A stretch of DNA of 64,000 nt from an uncultured Clostridia bacterium (GTDB lineage: Bacteria; Bacillota; Clostridia; Oscillospirales; Acutalibacteraceae): assembly GCA_944380725.1 (NCBI GenBank), contig CALWIK010000005.1:1-64000 (forward strand), given 5' to 3'. A program made the translations under genes and the position numbers. Numbering within the stretch: position 1 is the stretch's first letter; each line of letters opens with the position of its first letter. A model generated the notes under the pieces. That model was not told the origin of the DNA, did not search any database, and saw only the letters and a list, made by a program, of their open reading frames with translations. Shown piece by piece: positions 7,997 through 16,941 of this stretch.

Positions 7997-8438
7997 TAAA
8001 ACTTCACTCCTAAAAATCAAAAAATATAAAAAAACTTCTTTTAGATCAAGAATTAATTTAATAATAATGGGCTATGTTATTAAAAATAAACTTTTTTACG
8101 CCTAGTATAATTTATTATTAATAAATCGGTGAGATTATTTCAATAAAACTTTTTCGGTTTTAAACAAAACATTATGTGATATTACTACTATGATGTTAAA
8201 GTGTAGCTAGATAAATACAGTACCACTTTATAATTATTGTAAAAAATTTCAACTGAAAGTAAAGTTTTAATGTTTACAAAGAAGGGAGGTTAGAGCCGAA
8301 GATTTTTAATTAAAAATTATAACTAAAACTAAGAATATTATTTAAAGATTTTATGGTTTTTATCTCAATGAAAAAATATACTAATTTTTCTTAAAAACAT
8401 ATTATCAATTTGTTTATAAAATTAATATAAAAAACATA
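7997..8438. other. Non-coding intergenic region between divergent genes
   Basis: About 440 very A+T-rich bases with no supportable gene. A Shine-Dalgarno-like GGGAGG at about 8283-8288 is not followed by a usable frame. No structured RNA family was recognised. Confidence 0.5.
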
Positions 8439-8467
8439 TTGACAAAATTAACAGGTGAAGTTATAAT
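8439..8467 (+). promoter_or_regulatory. Consensus promoter of the NHLM/Nif11 peptide-secretion operon
   Basis: TTGACA at 8439-8444 and TATAAT at 8462-8467 are exact consensus hexamers 17 bases apart. The start would be near 8474, leaving a leader of about 135 bases that contains a self-complementary A/T stretch (about 8485-8505) and a second one ending in CCGG near 8590. A promoter this strong suggests high expression unless a repressor or leader structure limits it. Confidence 0.85.
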
Positions 8468-8612
8468 ATTTGTGAGCAAAAGCAACATATTTTTTAAAAA
8501 ATGTGCCTTTTAATATGTTCAATACCCCCTATGCAAATCAAAAATAGAAACTATCAGCTGCCGGTGATGGATTCTAAAAAATATTTTTTCCGGTAGAGAA
8601 ATGGAGTCAGAA

Positions 8613-9746
8613 ATGAAAAAGTTATTGGGTTTGATGTTAGTTATAGTTTTTTCTACGGCAATTTTTTCTGGTTGTGGACAATCTAATTCAAATACCACAC
8701 CAACTTATGGTGAATCAGCTGAAATTAAAATAGCTGTTTTAGGCTCAGCTGATCAATTTAGCAAGAGAGAAGATTTTTTTGTTGGAATGGATCTTGCAAT
8801 CAATGAATTAAAAGAATCTGGAATAAATGTTTCTTATGAAAAAGTTGATGATGGAAGCAGTAGAGATAGTGGTGTTGCTTTATCAAAAGATATAGCGAAT
8901 GATAGTAAGTATACTTTAGCATTTACTTTGCAAAATGATGAAACTGTTGAAAGCGTTGCGGATATTTTTGACAGTGCTCAAAAACCTTTAATTATTATTA
9001 ACGAAGTCTTTGATAGTACAATGAATAAAGGATATGAGTATATTTTGGCTGGAGTTGTTTCTGCTGAGACTGCAGGAAAATCGTTAGCTAAGTATTGCGA
9101 AGCAAAGGGACTAAAATGGGTTGCAACAGCTCATTCTACAAGTCCCTATGAAAATATGTTTGCAAGAGGATTTAACGACACAGCAACCGACACCAAGGCT
9201 ATTTATTTAGTAGATTCTACTGCAGGACCTAATAGAGTTAGTGAATTTAGCGGTGTTTGGGATAGATGGAACACTCTTGGAGTTCAGGCTGCGTTAGTGT
9301 CTTTTAATGATATTGAATGGGCTTGCGAATTAATTAGTGCAATTAAATCGCAAAATAAAAATGTATTAATTCTGGGAGACGCCAAATTTAATGATTTAGA
9401 GATGATGAGTACTTATAAAGATGTATTAGAGGGTATGGTTGTTGCTGGATCTTATGGGGTTGCTTCGGATGACAAATTGCAGGCTTTTTATGATAAATAT
9501 GAAAAAACAGTTATGGATCAACTCGGTCTTGATATAACTAGCGTTACTGCACAGGCTTATGATTTTGTTCACATGATTGCTCAAAATGTTAGAAAAGCTA
9601 AAGATGTGCAAGAGTTTATGAAGTATATGAAATCATCAGACGGATATCCTGGAGTAACAGATGTTAAATTTAATGCAAAAGGTCAACTTGATGAAGAGCC
9701 TAACTATTGGACCGTCAAAGAAGGCCAGATGTATAGACTTAATTAA
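8613..9746 (+). CDS. Substrate-binding lipoprotein, Leu/Ile/Val-binding (type 1 periplasmic) fold
   Basis: The ATG at 8613 is preferred over 8601 because GGAG lies 7 bases upstream and the protein then begins with a clean lipoprotein signal: MKK, a hydrophobic core and the lipobox FSGC with Cys at 21. The remaining 355 residues resemble type 1 periplasmic-binding proteins (Peripla_BP_6): a beta strand EIKIAVLG, a two-lobe pattern and ALVSFNDIEWACELI-like segments. No importer permease or ATPase of the matching kind is nearby; instead the gene heads an export operon, 15 bases before the HlyD-like gene. It may sense or bind the secreted peptide or a ligand. This is inference from position. Confidence 0.75.
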   Translation: MKKLLGLMLVIVFSTAIFSGCGQSNSNTTPTYGESAEIKIAVLGSADQFSKREDFFVGMDLAINELKESGINVSYEKVDDGSSRDSGVALSKDIANDSKYTLAFTLQNDETVESVADIFDSAQKPLIIINEVFDSTMNKGYEYILAGVVSAETAGKSLAKYCEAKGLKWVATAHSTSPYENMFARGFNDTATDTKAIYLVDSTAGPNRVSEFSGVWDRWNTLGVQAALVSFNDIEWACELISAIKSQNKNVLILGDAKFNDLEMMSTYKDVLEGMVVAGSYGVASDDKLQAFYDKYEKTVMDQLGLDITSVTAQAYDFVHMIAQNVRKAKDVQEFMKYMKSSDGYPGVTDVKFNAKGQLDEEPNYWTVKEGQMYRLN

Positions 9747-9761
9747 AAAGGAGGATTAATA

Positions 9762-10685
9762 ATGGCAGAAAATAAATTATTTAGAAAAACAGCGCTTGAA
9801 ACCGTTTCTAATCCGGAACAACTTGACCAGCATATTAGAGTTACTCGACCATTTTCATGGGTTATTATATTGGCTATAGTAAGCTTTGTGATTGGTGTTG
9901 GTATTTGGGCTTTTACTGGCAATATTGCTAGCGGAACCGACATTATTGGTATTGTCTTTTCTTCTGACGGAGTATCTGTTAATAATGCTGTTAGTTCTGG
10001 TGTTGTAAGCGATGTTTTAGTTTCTGAAAACGACCAAGTTGATAAAGGTGACGTTATGGTTGTTATTCCGGATGAAGAACTTTTGGCTCAAATAAAAACT
10101 GTTAAAGCTCAATATGATGCTGCATCTGGAGATACTAAGTCTTCTATCGGAACTACGCTGGATGCTTTGAAATATCAATATGTTATTAATTCTTTTGTAA
10201 GTGCTAGCAACAGTGGCACAGTTAATAGTGTGCCGGCAGTTGGAGACTCGATTGTTGAAGGACAGCAAGTTACAGTTAATTATTCTGAACAAAGTATGTC
10301 TGGATCTAAAGAATTAATTGCTTATGTTCCATATTCTATTGCGCAAAACTTTAAAATAGGCGGAGACGTACAAATTTCACTTTCGAATTATCCTAGAGAA
10401 GAGTACGGATATATGTTGGGGAAAATAACAAATATAGGAACAACGTTAGTGACAGAAGATAGTATAAAAAGAACTATGGGAACAACTAAATATATGAATT
10501 CTTTAGGAGTTGGTACAGATTGTGTCGAAGTTCGCATTAGACCTAATGTCGATTCTTCTACACAGAGCGGGTTCGAATGGTCTAACTCTAAAGGTGGCCA
10601 AATTGATTCGGTTGGAATTGGAACAATATGTAATATTAAGGTTGTTTCAGATGCTATACATCCGATTAATCTTATTATAGGATAG
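9762..10685 (+). CDS. NHLM-system secretion protein (HlyD-like membrane fusion protein)
   Basis: A 307-residue protein with a strong GGAGG site. It starts LFRKTALETVSNPEQLDQHI, the signature start of the NHLM bacteriocin-system HlyD family, then has one membrane segment (about residues 31-53) and a lipoyl/barrel-sandwich region (about 75-190) around SGVVSDVLVSENDQVDKGD. It is shorter than classical HlyD because it has little coiled coil. It would form the extracytoplasmic part of the exporter with the two ABC proteins downstream. It sits between the lipoprotein and the peptidase-exporter gene in one operon. Confidence 0.9.
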   Translation: MAENKLFRKTALETVSNPEQLDQHIRVTRPFSWVIILAIVSFVIGVGIWAFTGNIASGTDIIGIVFSSDGVSVNNAVSSGVVSDVLVSENDQVDKGDVMVVIPDEELLAQIKTVKAQYDAASGDTKSSIGTTLDALKYQYVINSFVSASNSGTVNSVPAVGDSIVEGQQVTVNYSEQSMSGSKELIAYVPYSIAQNFKIGGDVQISLSNYPREEYGYMLGKITNIGTTLVTEDSIKRTMGTTKYMNSLGVGTDCVEVRIRPNVDSSTQSGFEWSNSKGGQIDSVGIGTICNIKVVSDAIHPINLIIG

Positions 10686-10721
10686 TTTGCCTAAAAATAA
10701 TAAAAAGAAAGGATGGAAGAT

Positions 10722-12881
10722 ATGTCTAATAATGTGAAGAAAGTGCCTATTATTCTTCAGATGGAAGCATTAGAATGTGGCGCTGCTTCTTTGGCTATGA
10801 TTTTTGCTTATTACAAAAAATTCATTCCGCTTGAAAGATTACGATTAGAATGTAGCGTATCTAGAGATGGATGTAATGCAAAAAATGTTTTGGCAGCAGC
10901 TAGGCACAACGGGATGATTGCAAAGGGCTTTTCTTATAACGATATTGAAAAATTAAAAAAAGAAGTACATTTCCCTGCAATTATCCATTGGAACTTTAAT
11001 CACTTTGTGGTTTTATGTGGTTTTTCTAAAAATGATGCTATTTTGGCGGATCCGGCTTCTGGCCATAGACGTGTTCCTATGGAAGAGTTTGAAAAATCAT
11101 TTACGGGCATTGTGCTTACTTTTGAAAAATCAGATAATTTTGTGGCAGATGGCCAGAAAAAAAGCATCATGGGCTTTTTGTTAAAACGTTTAAACGGAGC
11201 TATTTTGCCGTTAGTTTTCATTTTGATTACTGGTTTATTATTAGCGATTTCTACTTCTATAACTTCAGTATTCTCGCAAATATTTACAGACAGAATATTA
11301 GTTTCTACTGATAAAAGTATGATGATACCGTTGCTACAAGCCATGGGGATAACCCTAGTATTAACTTTTATATTAAATGCATTTAGGTCAATATACCTTT
11401 TAAAAATAAGAGGAAAAATGAGTGTGACCTCTGGCAGACAGTTTATGTGGCATGTTCTAAGGATGCCTGTTGAGTTCTTCTCTCAAAGATTTGCTGGTGA
11501 TATTAGCTCGAGACAAAGTAGCAACGACACAATTGCAGATACGATTTGTAATACAGTTGCACCCGTTGTGCTTAATGTTATTATGATCGTTGTTTATTTT
11601 GTAATCCTTCTATATTATGATGTTACTATGACTATGATCTGTTTAGCGGTTGCGTTGCTTAATATTTTGATTATAAAACTTGTTTCTGAAAAAAATGAAA
11701 ATGATAATAAAGCAATGGCCAGAGATGCTGGCAAACTGCAGGGAGCTACTGTAGCTGGTGTTAGTATGATTGAAACAATTAAGTCTAGCGGTTGCGAAGC
11801 TGGATATTTTCAGAAATGGATAGGTTATCAAACTAAATATAGCAACGAAATTCAACGCTTGACAGAAAGAAATACTTGCATCGGAGCACTGCCTTCTTTA
11901 TTACAAGGCCTTGCAAATACTGCAGTTTTATTGCTTGGTGTGTACAATATATTAACTGGGAAGTTTACAATTGGTTCTTTGATGGCTTTTCAAGGCTTTA
12001 TGAGTTCATTTTTAACTCCAGTTAATTCTCTTGTTGGCTTAGGACAAACTATACAGGCAGTTAGTGGCGATATGGAACGTGTTGAGGACGTTATGAGTTA
12101 TAAGCCAGATGTCTTTATAGATTTAACGGATGATTCTGATGAGAAAAAAGAATATAAAAAATTAGATGGCAATGTTGATATCCAAAATCTAACTTTTGCG
12201 TATAGTCCACTTGCGGATCCACTTATTGAAGACTTTAACCTGCATGTAAAAAAAGGGCAAATGATTGCTTTAGTTGGAGGTAGCGGCAGTGGCAAATCTA
12301 CTATAGCTAAAATTATAGCCGGCCTCTATGAACCGCGTGACGGTAAGGTTTTGTTCGATGGAAAGGAACGAAAAGATATAGACAGGAACGTTTTTAGAGG
12401 CTCTTTAGCCATGGTTGACCAAGATATTACGATGTTCCAAGACACGATAAGAAATAATATAACAATGTGGGACGACAGCATTGATGATGCTACTTTAATT
12501 CAGGCAGCTCAAGATGCGCAGATCCACGATGATATTTTATCTAGACCAAATGGATACGATCATCAACTTGTTGAAAACGGTAAGGATTTCTCCGGCGGAC
12601 AACGTCAAAGATTTGAAATAGCACGTTCGTTTGTTGTTGATCCAACAATTATGATTTTGGACGAGGCAACTTCTGCACTTGATCCAACCACTGAAAAACG
12701 AGTCATGGATGCCGTAAAACGTAGAGGTATTACTTGTTTTGTGGTTGCTCACCGACTTTCTACAATTAGAGATGCGGACGAGATTATTATGTTGGAATAT
12801 GGAAATGTGGTAGAACGTGGAACTCACGAAGAATTAATTAAGTTAAATGGCAAATATGCAGAGCTAGTTAGAACTGAGTAG
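10722..12881 (+). CDS. NHLM-system peptidase/ABC exporter (C39 peptidase-containing ATP-binding transporter)
   Basis: The ATG at 10722 is used because AAAGGA at 10708-10713 gives normal spacing; the ATG at 10713 overlaps that site. The 719-residue protein has an N-terminal C39 cysteine peptidase: Cys19 in LECGAASLAM, His94 in NHFVVL and Asp110 in ADPASG. A six-helix transmembrane domain (about residues 155-440) and an ABC ATPase follow, with Walker A GGSGSGKST, signature FSGGQRQR, Walker B IMILDEATS and the H-loop VVAHRLST. Such exporters cut double-glycine leaders and export the core. The run of GG-type precursors downstream supplies the obvious substrates. All catalytic residues are present, so it should be active. 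Confidence 0.95.
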   Translation: MSNNVKKVPIILQMEALECGAASLAMIFAYYKKFIPLERLRLECSVSRDGCNAKNVLAAARHNGMIAKGFSYNDIEKLKKEVHFPAIIHWNFNHFVVLCGFSKNDAILADPASGHRRVPMEEFEKSFTGIVLTFEKSDNFVADGQKKSIMGFLLKRLNGAILPLVFILITGLLLAISTSITSVFSQIFTDRILVSTDKSMMIPLLQAMGITLVLTFILNAFRSIYLLKIRGKMSVTSGRQFMWHVLRMPVEFFSQRFAGDISSRQSSNDTIADTICNTVAPVVLNVIMIVVYFVILLYYDVTMTMICLAVALLNILIIKLVSEKNENDNKAMARDAGKLQGATVAGVSMIETIKSSGCEAGYFQKWIGYQTKYSNEIQRLTERNTCIGALPSLLQGLANTAVLLLGVYNILTGKFTIGSLMAFQGFMSSFLTPVNSLVGLGQTIQAVSGDMERVEDVMSYKPDVFIDLTDDSDEKKEYKKLDGNVDIQNLTFAYSPLADPLIEDFNLHVKKGQMIALVGGSGSGKSTIAKIIAGLYEPRDGKVLFDGKERKDIDRNVFRGSLAMVDQDITMFQDTIRNNITMWDDSIDDATLIQAAQDAQIHDDILSRPNGYDHQLVENGKDFSGGQRQRFEIARSFVVDPTIMILDEATSALDPTTEKRVMDAVKRRGITCFVVAHRLSTIRDADEIIMLEYGNVVERGTHEELIKLNGKYAELVRTE

Positions 12882-12898
12882 AAAGGAGGATAAATTAA

Positions 12899-15082
12899 AT
12901 GAACTTTTCTGAAAAGGTTAAAAGACAAAAAAGAAAAGAAAAAGAACTTTTTAGACTTTCTTGTGAAATTATTGAAGAAAAAGCGTTAGGTTCAGATAAT
13001 AATAAAAGAAGAAGAGTCTCTATAGATCAGCAGTCAGACCAACTAATTAATGCTATAAACCAGGTTACAACATACTACAATATAGCAAAGATAGATATTC
13101 CTAAAAATGCGTTAGAAGATGATGGTTTGTTAGATACCGTGCTTGGTAGAACAGGCCTTACTAGAAGAAAAGTAGCTCTTAGCCGCAAATGGTGGACAAG
13201 AGGTGAAGGTCCGGTTGTTGCTTATGACCCTGATGGAAATATATTGTGCTTAATTCCACTCAGGTTTGGTGGATATAGCTATATAGATCCTAAAACTGGC
13301 GAGCCAATTAGATTAAATAGAAGAACCGCAATGAGTATATCAGGAGAAGGATATTGTTTCTATAAACCTTTTCCCACAACTTCGATGAGCATAAAAGATT
13401 TTATAAAATATATAATGAAAACATTTACAAAATTTGATATAGCTTTTTTGATAGTTTTAGCGCTGGCTGCAGCACTTTTGGGGTTAGTGTCCCCAGCTAT
13501 AAATAGATTGATTTTTAATACTATAATTCCATCAGGAACAATACAGGATATTTATCCTCTAATGGCACTAATGATTGGTGTTATGATAGCTACGACAGCG
13601 TTTAATTTGTTCCAGACTTTGTGGATTTTAAGAATAGGAGATAAGATTCAATTTGGAACGCAGGGCGCTTTATGGATTCGGCTACTAAATTTGCCAATTA
13701 ATTTCTTTAAAAGATATACTTCTGGTGATTTGGCATCTCGTACATTTACTTTGAATGCAATATGTCAAACTTTGAGCAGTAGCTTGATACCAACTGTACT
13801 TTCAGCAGTTTTTTCATTTGTGTATTTAGGGCAAATTGCCTCGTTATCACCGGTTTTGTTAATGCCAACTGTGCTAATTATTACGCTAATGTTAGCCACA
13901 TCATTAATTAATGGTTGGCTTAATACTAAACTTAATAAAAAGGCTACCGAGTATTCGCCTAAATTATCTGGATTAGTTTATCAGCTATTTTCTGGGGTTT
14001 CTAAAATAAAAATTGCAGGAGCTGAGGTTAGAGCATTTTCAAAGTGGGCCAATATTTATTCTAAACTAGCACAGATAAAATTTAATCCTAATCTGTTTAT
14101 AAAACTTTCTACTGCTATAAGTGCGGCAGTAAATTTGGGTGGCACTATGTTAATTTACTTTATTGTTTATCAAAACAATCTAGCCCCAGCAGATTATATC
14201 GCATTTAACACAGCATTTGGTTCGTTTTCGGCTTCTATTATGCAAATTTCAAGCATAGTTTTGCTAGTTGCCAATTTAAAACCATCGATAGATTTGTTAG
14301 CACCTATTTTAAAAGCTGTTCCAGAATCCAATGAAACTAAAGAGCGTTTAGATAGTATGACAGGCAAAATAGATATAAACAATCTTAAGTTTAGATATAC
14401 ACCGGATGGACCGCTAATTATAAATGGTCTGAATTTATCAATAAAACCAGGTGAGTATTTAGGTATCGTTGGTTCAACAGGTTGTGGAAAATCTACACTA
14501 TTTAGATTACTCCTTGGATTTGAAGATCCTGAATCTGGCGCAATTTTCTATGATGATCAAAACTTGAAAAATTTAGATTTGCATAGTGTAAGAAAAAATA
14601 TAGGTATAGTTTTGCAAAATGGATCAATGTTTTCAGATAGTCTTTTTTCAAATATAACAATAACAAATCCATCTGCAACAATGGATGATGCTTGGGCTGC
14701 CGCCGAAAAAGCAGGATGTGCCGAAGATATAAAAGCTATGCCGATGGGCATGCATACTATGGTGGCAGAAGATGGTGGTGGTTTATCTGGAGGACAAAAA
14801 CAAAGAATAATGATAGCAAGAGCTCTTATTTCATCGCCAAACTTGCTGATGTTTGACGAAGCTACTAGTGCGCTAGATAATATTACTCAAGCTACTGTTG
14901 TAGAAACTCTATCTAAAATGGATATAACAAGAATAGTTATTGCACATAGGTTATCTACAATTAAACAGTGCGATAGAATTATATATTTGCACAAAGGTCG
15001 AGTTGTAGAAGAAGGAACTTACGACGAATTAATGGCCAAAGATGGATATTTTGCTGAACTTGCTAAACGACAAATTGTATAG
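12899..15082 (+). CDS. NHLM-system second ABC transporter ATP-binding/permease protein
   Basis: A 727-residue protein with an AAAGGAGG site. Residues about 1-155 form the N-terminal domain of the NHLM ABC2 family, with RKWWTRGEGPVVAYD and YSYIDPKTGEPIRL and without a peptidase Cys. Then come a transmembrane domain (about 170-460) and an ATPase with Walker A GSTGCGKST, signature LSGGQKQR, Walker B LLMFDEATS and the H-loop IAHRLST. In NHLM clusters it pairs with the C39 exporter. It probably forms part of the same export machine as the preceding genes, 17 bases apart. All ATPase motifs are intact. Confidence 0.92.
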   Translation: MNFSEKVKRQKRKEKELFRLSCEIIEEKALGSDNNKRRRVSIDQQSDQLINAINQVTTYYNIAKIDIPKNALEDDGLLDTVLGRTGLTRRKVALSRKWWTRGEGPVVAYDPDGNILCLIPLRFGGYSYIDPKTGEPIRLNRRTAMSISGEGYCFYKPFPTTSMSIKDFIKYIMKTFTKFDIAFLIVLALAAALLGLVSPAINRLIFNTIIPSGTIQDIYPLMALMIGVMIATTAFNLFQTLWILRIGDKIQFGTQGALWIRLLNLPINFFKRYTSGDLASRTFTLNAICQTLSSSLIPTVLSAVFSFVYLGQIASLSPVLLMPTVLIITLMLATSLINGWLNTKLNKKATEYSPKLSGLVYQLFSGVSKIKIAGAEVRAFSKWANIYSKLAQIKFNPNLFIKLSTAISAAVNLGGTMLIYFIVYQNNLAPADYIAFNTAFGSFSASIMQISSIVLLVANLKPSIDLLAPILKAVPESNETKERLDSMTGKIDINNLKFRYTPDGPLIINGLNLSIKPGEYLGIVGSTGCGKSTLFRLLLGFEDPESGAIFYDDQNLKNLDLHSVRKNIGIVLQNGSMFSDSLFSNITITNPSATMDDAWAAAEKAGCAEDIKAMPMGMHTMVAEDGGGLSGGQKQRIMIARALISSPNLLMFDEATSALDNITQATVVETLSKMDITRIVIAHRLSTIKQCDRIIYLHKGRVVEEGTYDELMAKDGYFAELAKRQIV

Positions 15083-15093
15083 AGGTGTTTTGT

Positions 15094-15378
15094 ATGAATG
15101 AAAATTTAAAAAGTTTTTTCAAAAAGCTTATGAAAGATCCAGAATTTAGAGAAAAGTTTGCAACGGCTAAAACAGCTTACGAAGGGTATACTATGGCTAA
15201 GCCATATATAGAAGGGACTAGCTTTGAAGAATTTAAAAATGCACTTACAACTATTAATAATAAAATTGATTATAGAAAAAAATTATTGAGCACAGACTTA
15301 GAAAGTATATCTGGTGGCGCAAATATTTTTTCGGATGTGTTGATTATGTTGTCGCAATATAAAGGTAATTTATTTTGA
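15094..15378 (+). CDS. Nif11-like GG-leader precursor peptide 1
   Basis: The start is the ATG at 15094 behind AGAGGTG, rather than the GTG at 15085. It encodes 94 residues with a 75-residue helical leader (SFFKKLMKDPEFREKF and then AKPYIEGTSFEEF) ending SISGG, and a 19-residue core ANIFSDVLIMLSQYKGNLF. The core is an amphipathic helix with no Cys and few Ser or Thr, so it is poor in sites for lanthionine or azole formation. Its leader and core match those of precursor 2 (the F-x-x-V-x-x-x-L-x-x-Y pattern), suggesting a pair. It follows the ABC2 gene by 11 bases. Confidence 0.85.
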   Translation: MNENLKSFFKKLMKDPEFREKFATAKTAYEGYTMAKPYIEGTSFEEFKNALTTINNKIDYRKKLLSTDLESISGGANIFSDVLIMLSQYKGNLF

Positions 15379-15434
15379 TTGAATTTTAATGATCGGCTTA
15401 TATATGGAAAATTCATAAAAAAGAGGCGTAAAAT

Positions 15435-15728
15435 ATGGAAAACTTTTTACAAGTTCTTATAGAAAATGCGCAAGTTAGAGAAGACTTCTTAAAACAAACA
15501 ACTCCCGAAGGAGCTTATCTAGTTGCACGGCCATACCTTGATGGACTGACTATGAGTGAATTTATTGAAAGTTTATTAGGTGTAGCTCGAGTAATGGATG
15601 GAGTGAAAAGTGGAGAGATTCCAGATGAACACCTGACTACAGTTTCTGGGGGAACCTTTGACAAAGTAATGAAAGTCTTAAAGAATTATGTAAAGGAGGT
15701 GGACATTAAAGATACGCTTACTTTATAA
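15435..15728 (+). CDS. Nif11-like GG-leader precursor peptide 2
   Basis: 97 residues behind GAGGCG. The leader is 73 residues and ends TVSGG; it shares with precursor 1 the block A-x-PYL-x-G-x-x-x-x-EF. The 24-residue core TFDKVMKVLKNY... is a basic-acidic amphipathic helix without Cys. Leader and core both resemble precursor 1 more than the later ones, so the two look like a duplicated pair and might act together as a two-peptide product. No modification residues stand out. Confidence 0.85.
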   Translation: MENFLQVLIENAQVREDFLKQTTPEGAYLVARPYLDGLTMSEFIESLLGVARVMDGVKSGEIPDEHLTTVSGGTFDKVMKVLKNYVKEVDIKDTLTL

Positions 15729-15774
15729 AGTAGATCAAAAAAATCATGTTAAAAATTAAAAGGAGTGTATAAAA

Positions 15775-16110
15775 ATGAAAGATTTAAAAGCATTTATTAG
15801 AGATGTAGATAAGGCAGAGGCCTTAGTTGCCAAAGTAAGAGGTGCAAAAAGTGTTGATGAAATAGTAAAAATAGGATCTGAAGAGGGGTATAAATTTACT
15901 TCAGATGAATATATGGATGAAGCTTTAGCTGCGGTTTCAGGCGGAGGTGCGGCTGGAGATAAAATAAGACGCGGTTTAGGAGAAGCAAATGATGTAGTTG
16001 GAGCGATGGGAGAAGGAATTGGAGTGCTAGGAGGTACTGTTTTAAATCTTGGAATGCAAGGGTTGCAGTTTTATCAAATGTTTCAGCAGATGAGGAAGGG
16101 AAAAAATTAA
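15775..16110 (+). CDS. Nif11-like GG-leader precursor peptide 3
   Basis: 111 residues behind AAAGGAG. The leader is exactly 57 residues (MKDLKAFIRDV start, EGYKFTSDE block, end AVSGG), a canonical Nif11-like leader. The core of about 54 residues begins GAAGDKIRRGLGEAND and continues with a Gly-rich helix (VVGAMGEGIGVLGGTVLN) and a Gln/Met-rich basic tail ending RKGKN. Gly-x-x-x-Gly spacing suggests membrane association. No Cys. Precursors 3, 4 and 5 share a leader of identical length. Confidence 0.87.
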   Translation: MKDLKAFIRDVDKAEALVAKVRGAKSVDEIVKIGSEEGYKFTSDEYMDEALAAVSGGGAAGDKIRRGLGEANDVVGAMGEGIGVLGGTVLNLGMQGLQFYQMFQQMRKGKN

Positions 16111-16145
16111 TAAATTTGGTTTTAAACAAGAGGAGCGGATAAAAT

Positions 16146-16469
16146 ATGAAAGATTTAAAAGCTTTTATGAAAAAATTAAAAAGTGATAAATCACTTGCGA
16201 AAAAAGTTAATAACGCTGATAGTGTGGACGAAGTTGTTTCAATGGCCGCAGATGCGGGTTACAGCTTTACTGCTGACGAATTTATGAATGAAAGAATGAG
16301 TGCAGTTTCTGGAGGCTTAGGAGGTTCTAAGTTAAGTGTAAATACAGGAGACATAGACTTAGATTTAGGTATTCTTGATTTTAGCAAAATTGATGCTAAG
16401 ATTCGACAGCAAATTTCTGGATCTGGAAATACAGGCCAAAATACTGGAAATATTAGTGTAAGCAAATAA
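16146..16469 (+). CDS. Nif11-like GG-leader precursor peptide 4
   Basis: 107 residues behind GAGGAGCGG. The 57-residue leader starts MKDLKAFMKKL, contains DAGYSFTADEF and ends AVSGG, closely matching precursor 3. The 50-residue core is unlike that of precursor 3: it has an Asp/Leu-rich piece (GDIDLDLGILDF) and then IRQQISGSGNTGQNTGNIS, which aligns with the core of precursor 5. No Cys. The core motif I-x-G-x-x-N recurs further along the cluster. Confidence 0.87.
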   Translation: MKDLKAFMKKLKSDKSLAKKVNNADSVDEVVSMAADAGYSFTADEFMNERMSAVSGGLGGSKLSVNTGDIDLDLGILDFSKIDAKIRQQISGSGNTGQNTGNISVSK

Positions 16470-16507
16470 TAAAATCATATGTGGATTTTTAGGAGCTGAT
16501 ATATGAA

Positions 16508-16855
16508 ATGAAAGGACTAAAAATTTTTTTGCATGATATAAAAAGTAATGAAAATTTAAAGCAAAAGTTTAAAGGCGTATCAGAACTCCAAGAAGTAACT
16601 ACATTAGCAAGACAATATGGATATAATTTTTCAGAGGATGAGTTAACAGAAACATATTTAGATGCTGTTTCAGGTGGTGCTTTTATAAATAATACATCAC
16701 AGTCTGGTCAAATTAGACAACAGATATATGGAGACAGAAATTTACAATTCAATTATGGAGATGTTACAGTTTCTGGTGGAGATACTAGTGGAAAAAATTC
16801 CTCTAAAGTTGACCCTCTCGCGGTATTAAATTTAATTTTTGGAAATAATTTATAA
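16508..16855 (+). CDS. Nif11-like GG-leader precursor peptide 5
   Basis: The ATG at 16508 is used; the ATG at 16503 runs into an immediate stop. AGGAG lies about 12 bases upstream. 115 residues; the leader is 57 residues and ends AVSGG. The core of about 58 residues carries IRQQIYGDRNLQFNYGD, matching the core of precursor 4 at the I-R-Q-Q-I-x-G-x-x-N positions, then a Ser/Gly-rich stretch and a hydrophobic end (LAVLNLIFGNNL). A terminator-like hairpin follows, so this is the last gene before a possible read-through point. Confidence 0.87.
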   Translation: MKGLKIFLHDIKSNENLKQKFKGVSELQEVTTLARQYGYNFSEDELTETYLDAVSGGAFINNTSQSGQIRQQIYGDRNLQFNYGDVTVSGGDTSGKNSSKVDPLAVLNLIFGNNL

Positions 16856-16863
16856 ATCGTTGT

Positions 16864-16926
16864 GCAACTTCTATATTTTAACTATTAAAAACTTTATTTT
16901 CTAAAAAATATAGAAGTTGCTAATTT
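16864..16926 (+). terminator. Internal hairpin terminator between precursors 5 and 6
   Basis: Arms 16864-16879 and 16905-16920 are perfect 16-base complements around a 25-base A/T loop, with a T run at 16923-16927. It would end or attenuate transcription from the 8439 promoter and divide the precursor genes into two expression groups. No promoter hexamers were identified between it and 16942. Confidence 0.65.
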
Positions 16927-16941
16927 TTGATAGGTGATTTT

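Noticed and set aside
8279..8300. Strong ribosome site GGGAGG in the 8.0-8.4 kb gap
   Set aside because: Only very short frames follow; nothing could be supported as a gene.
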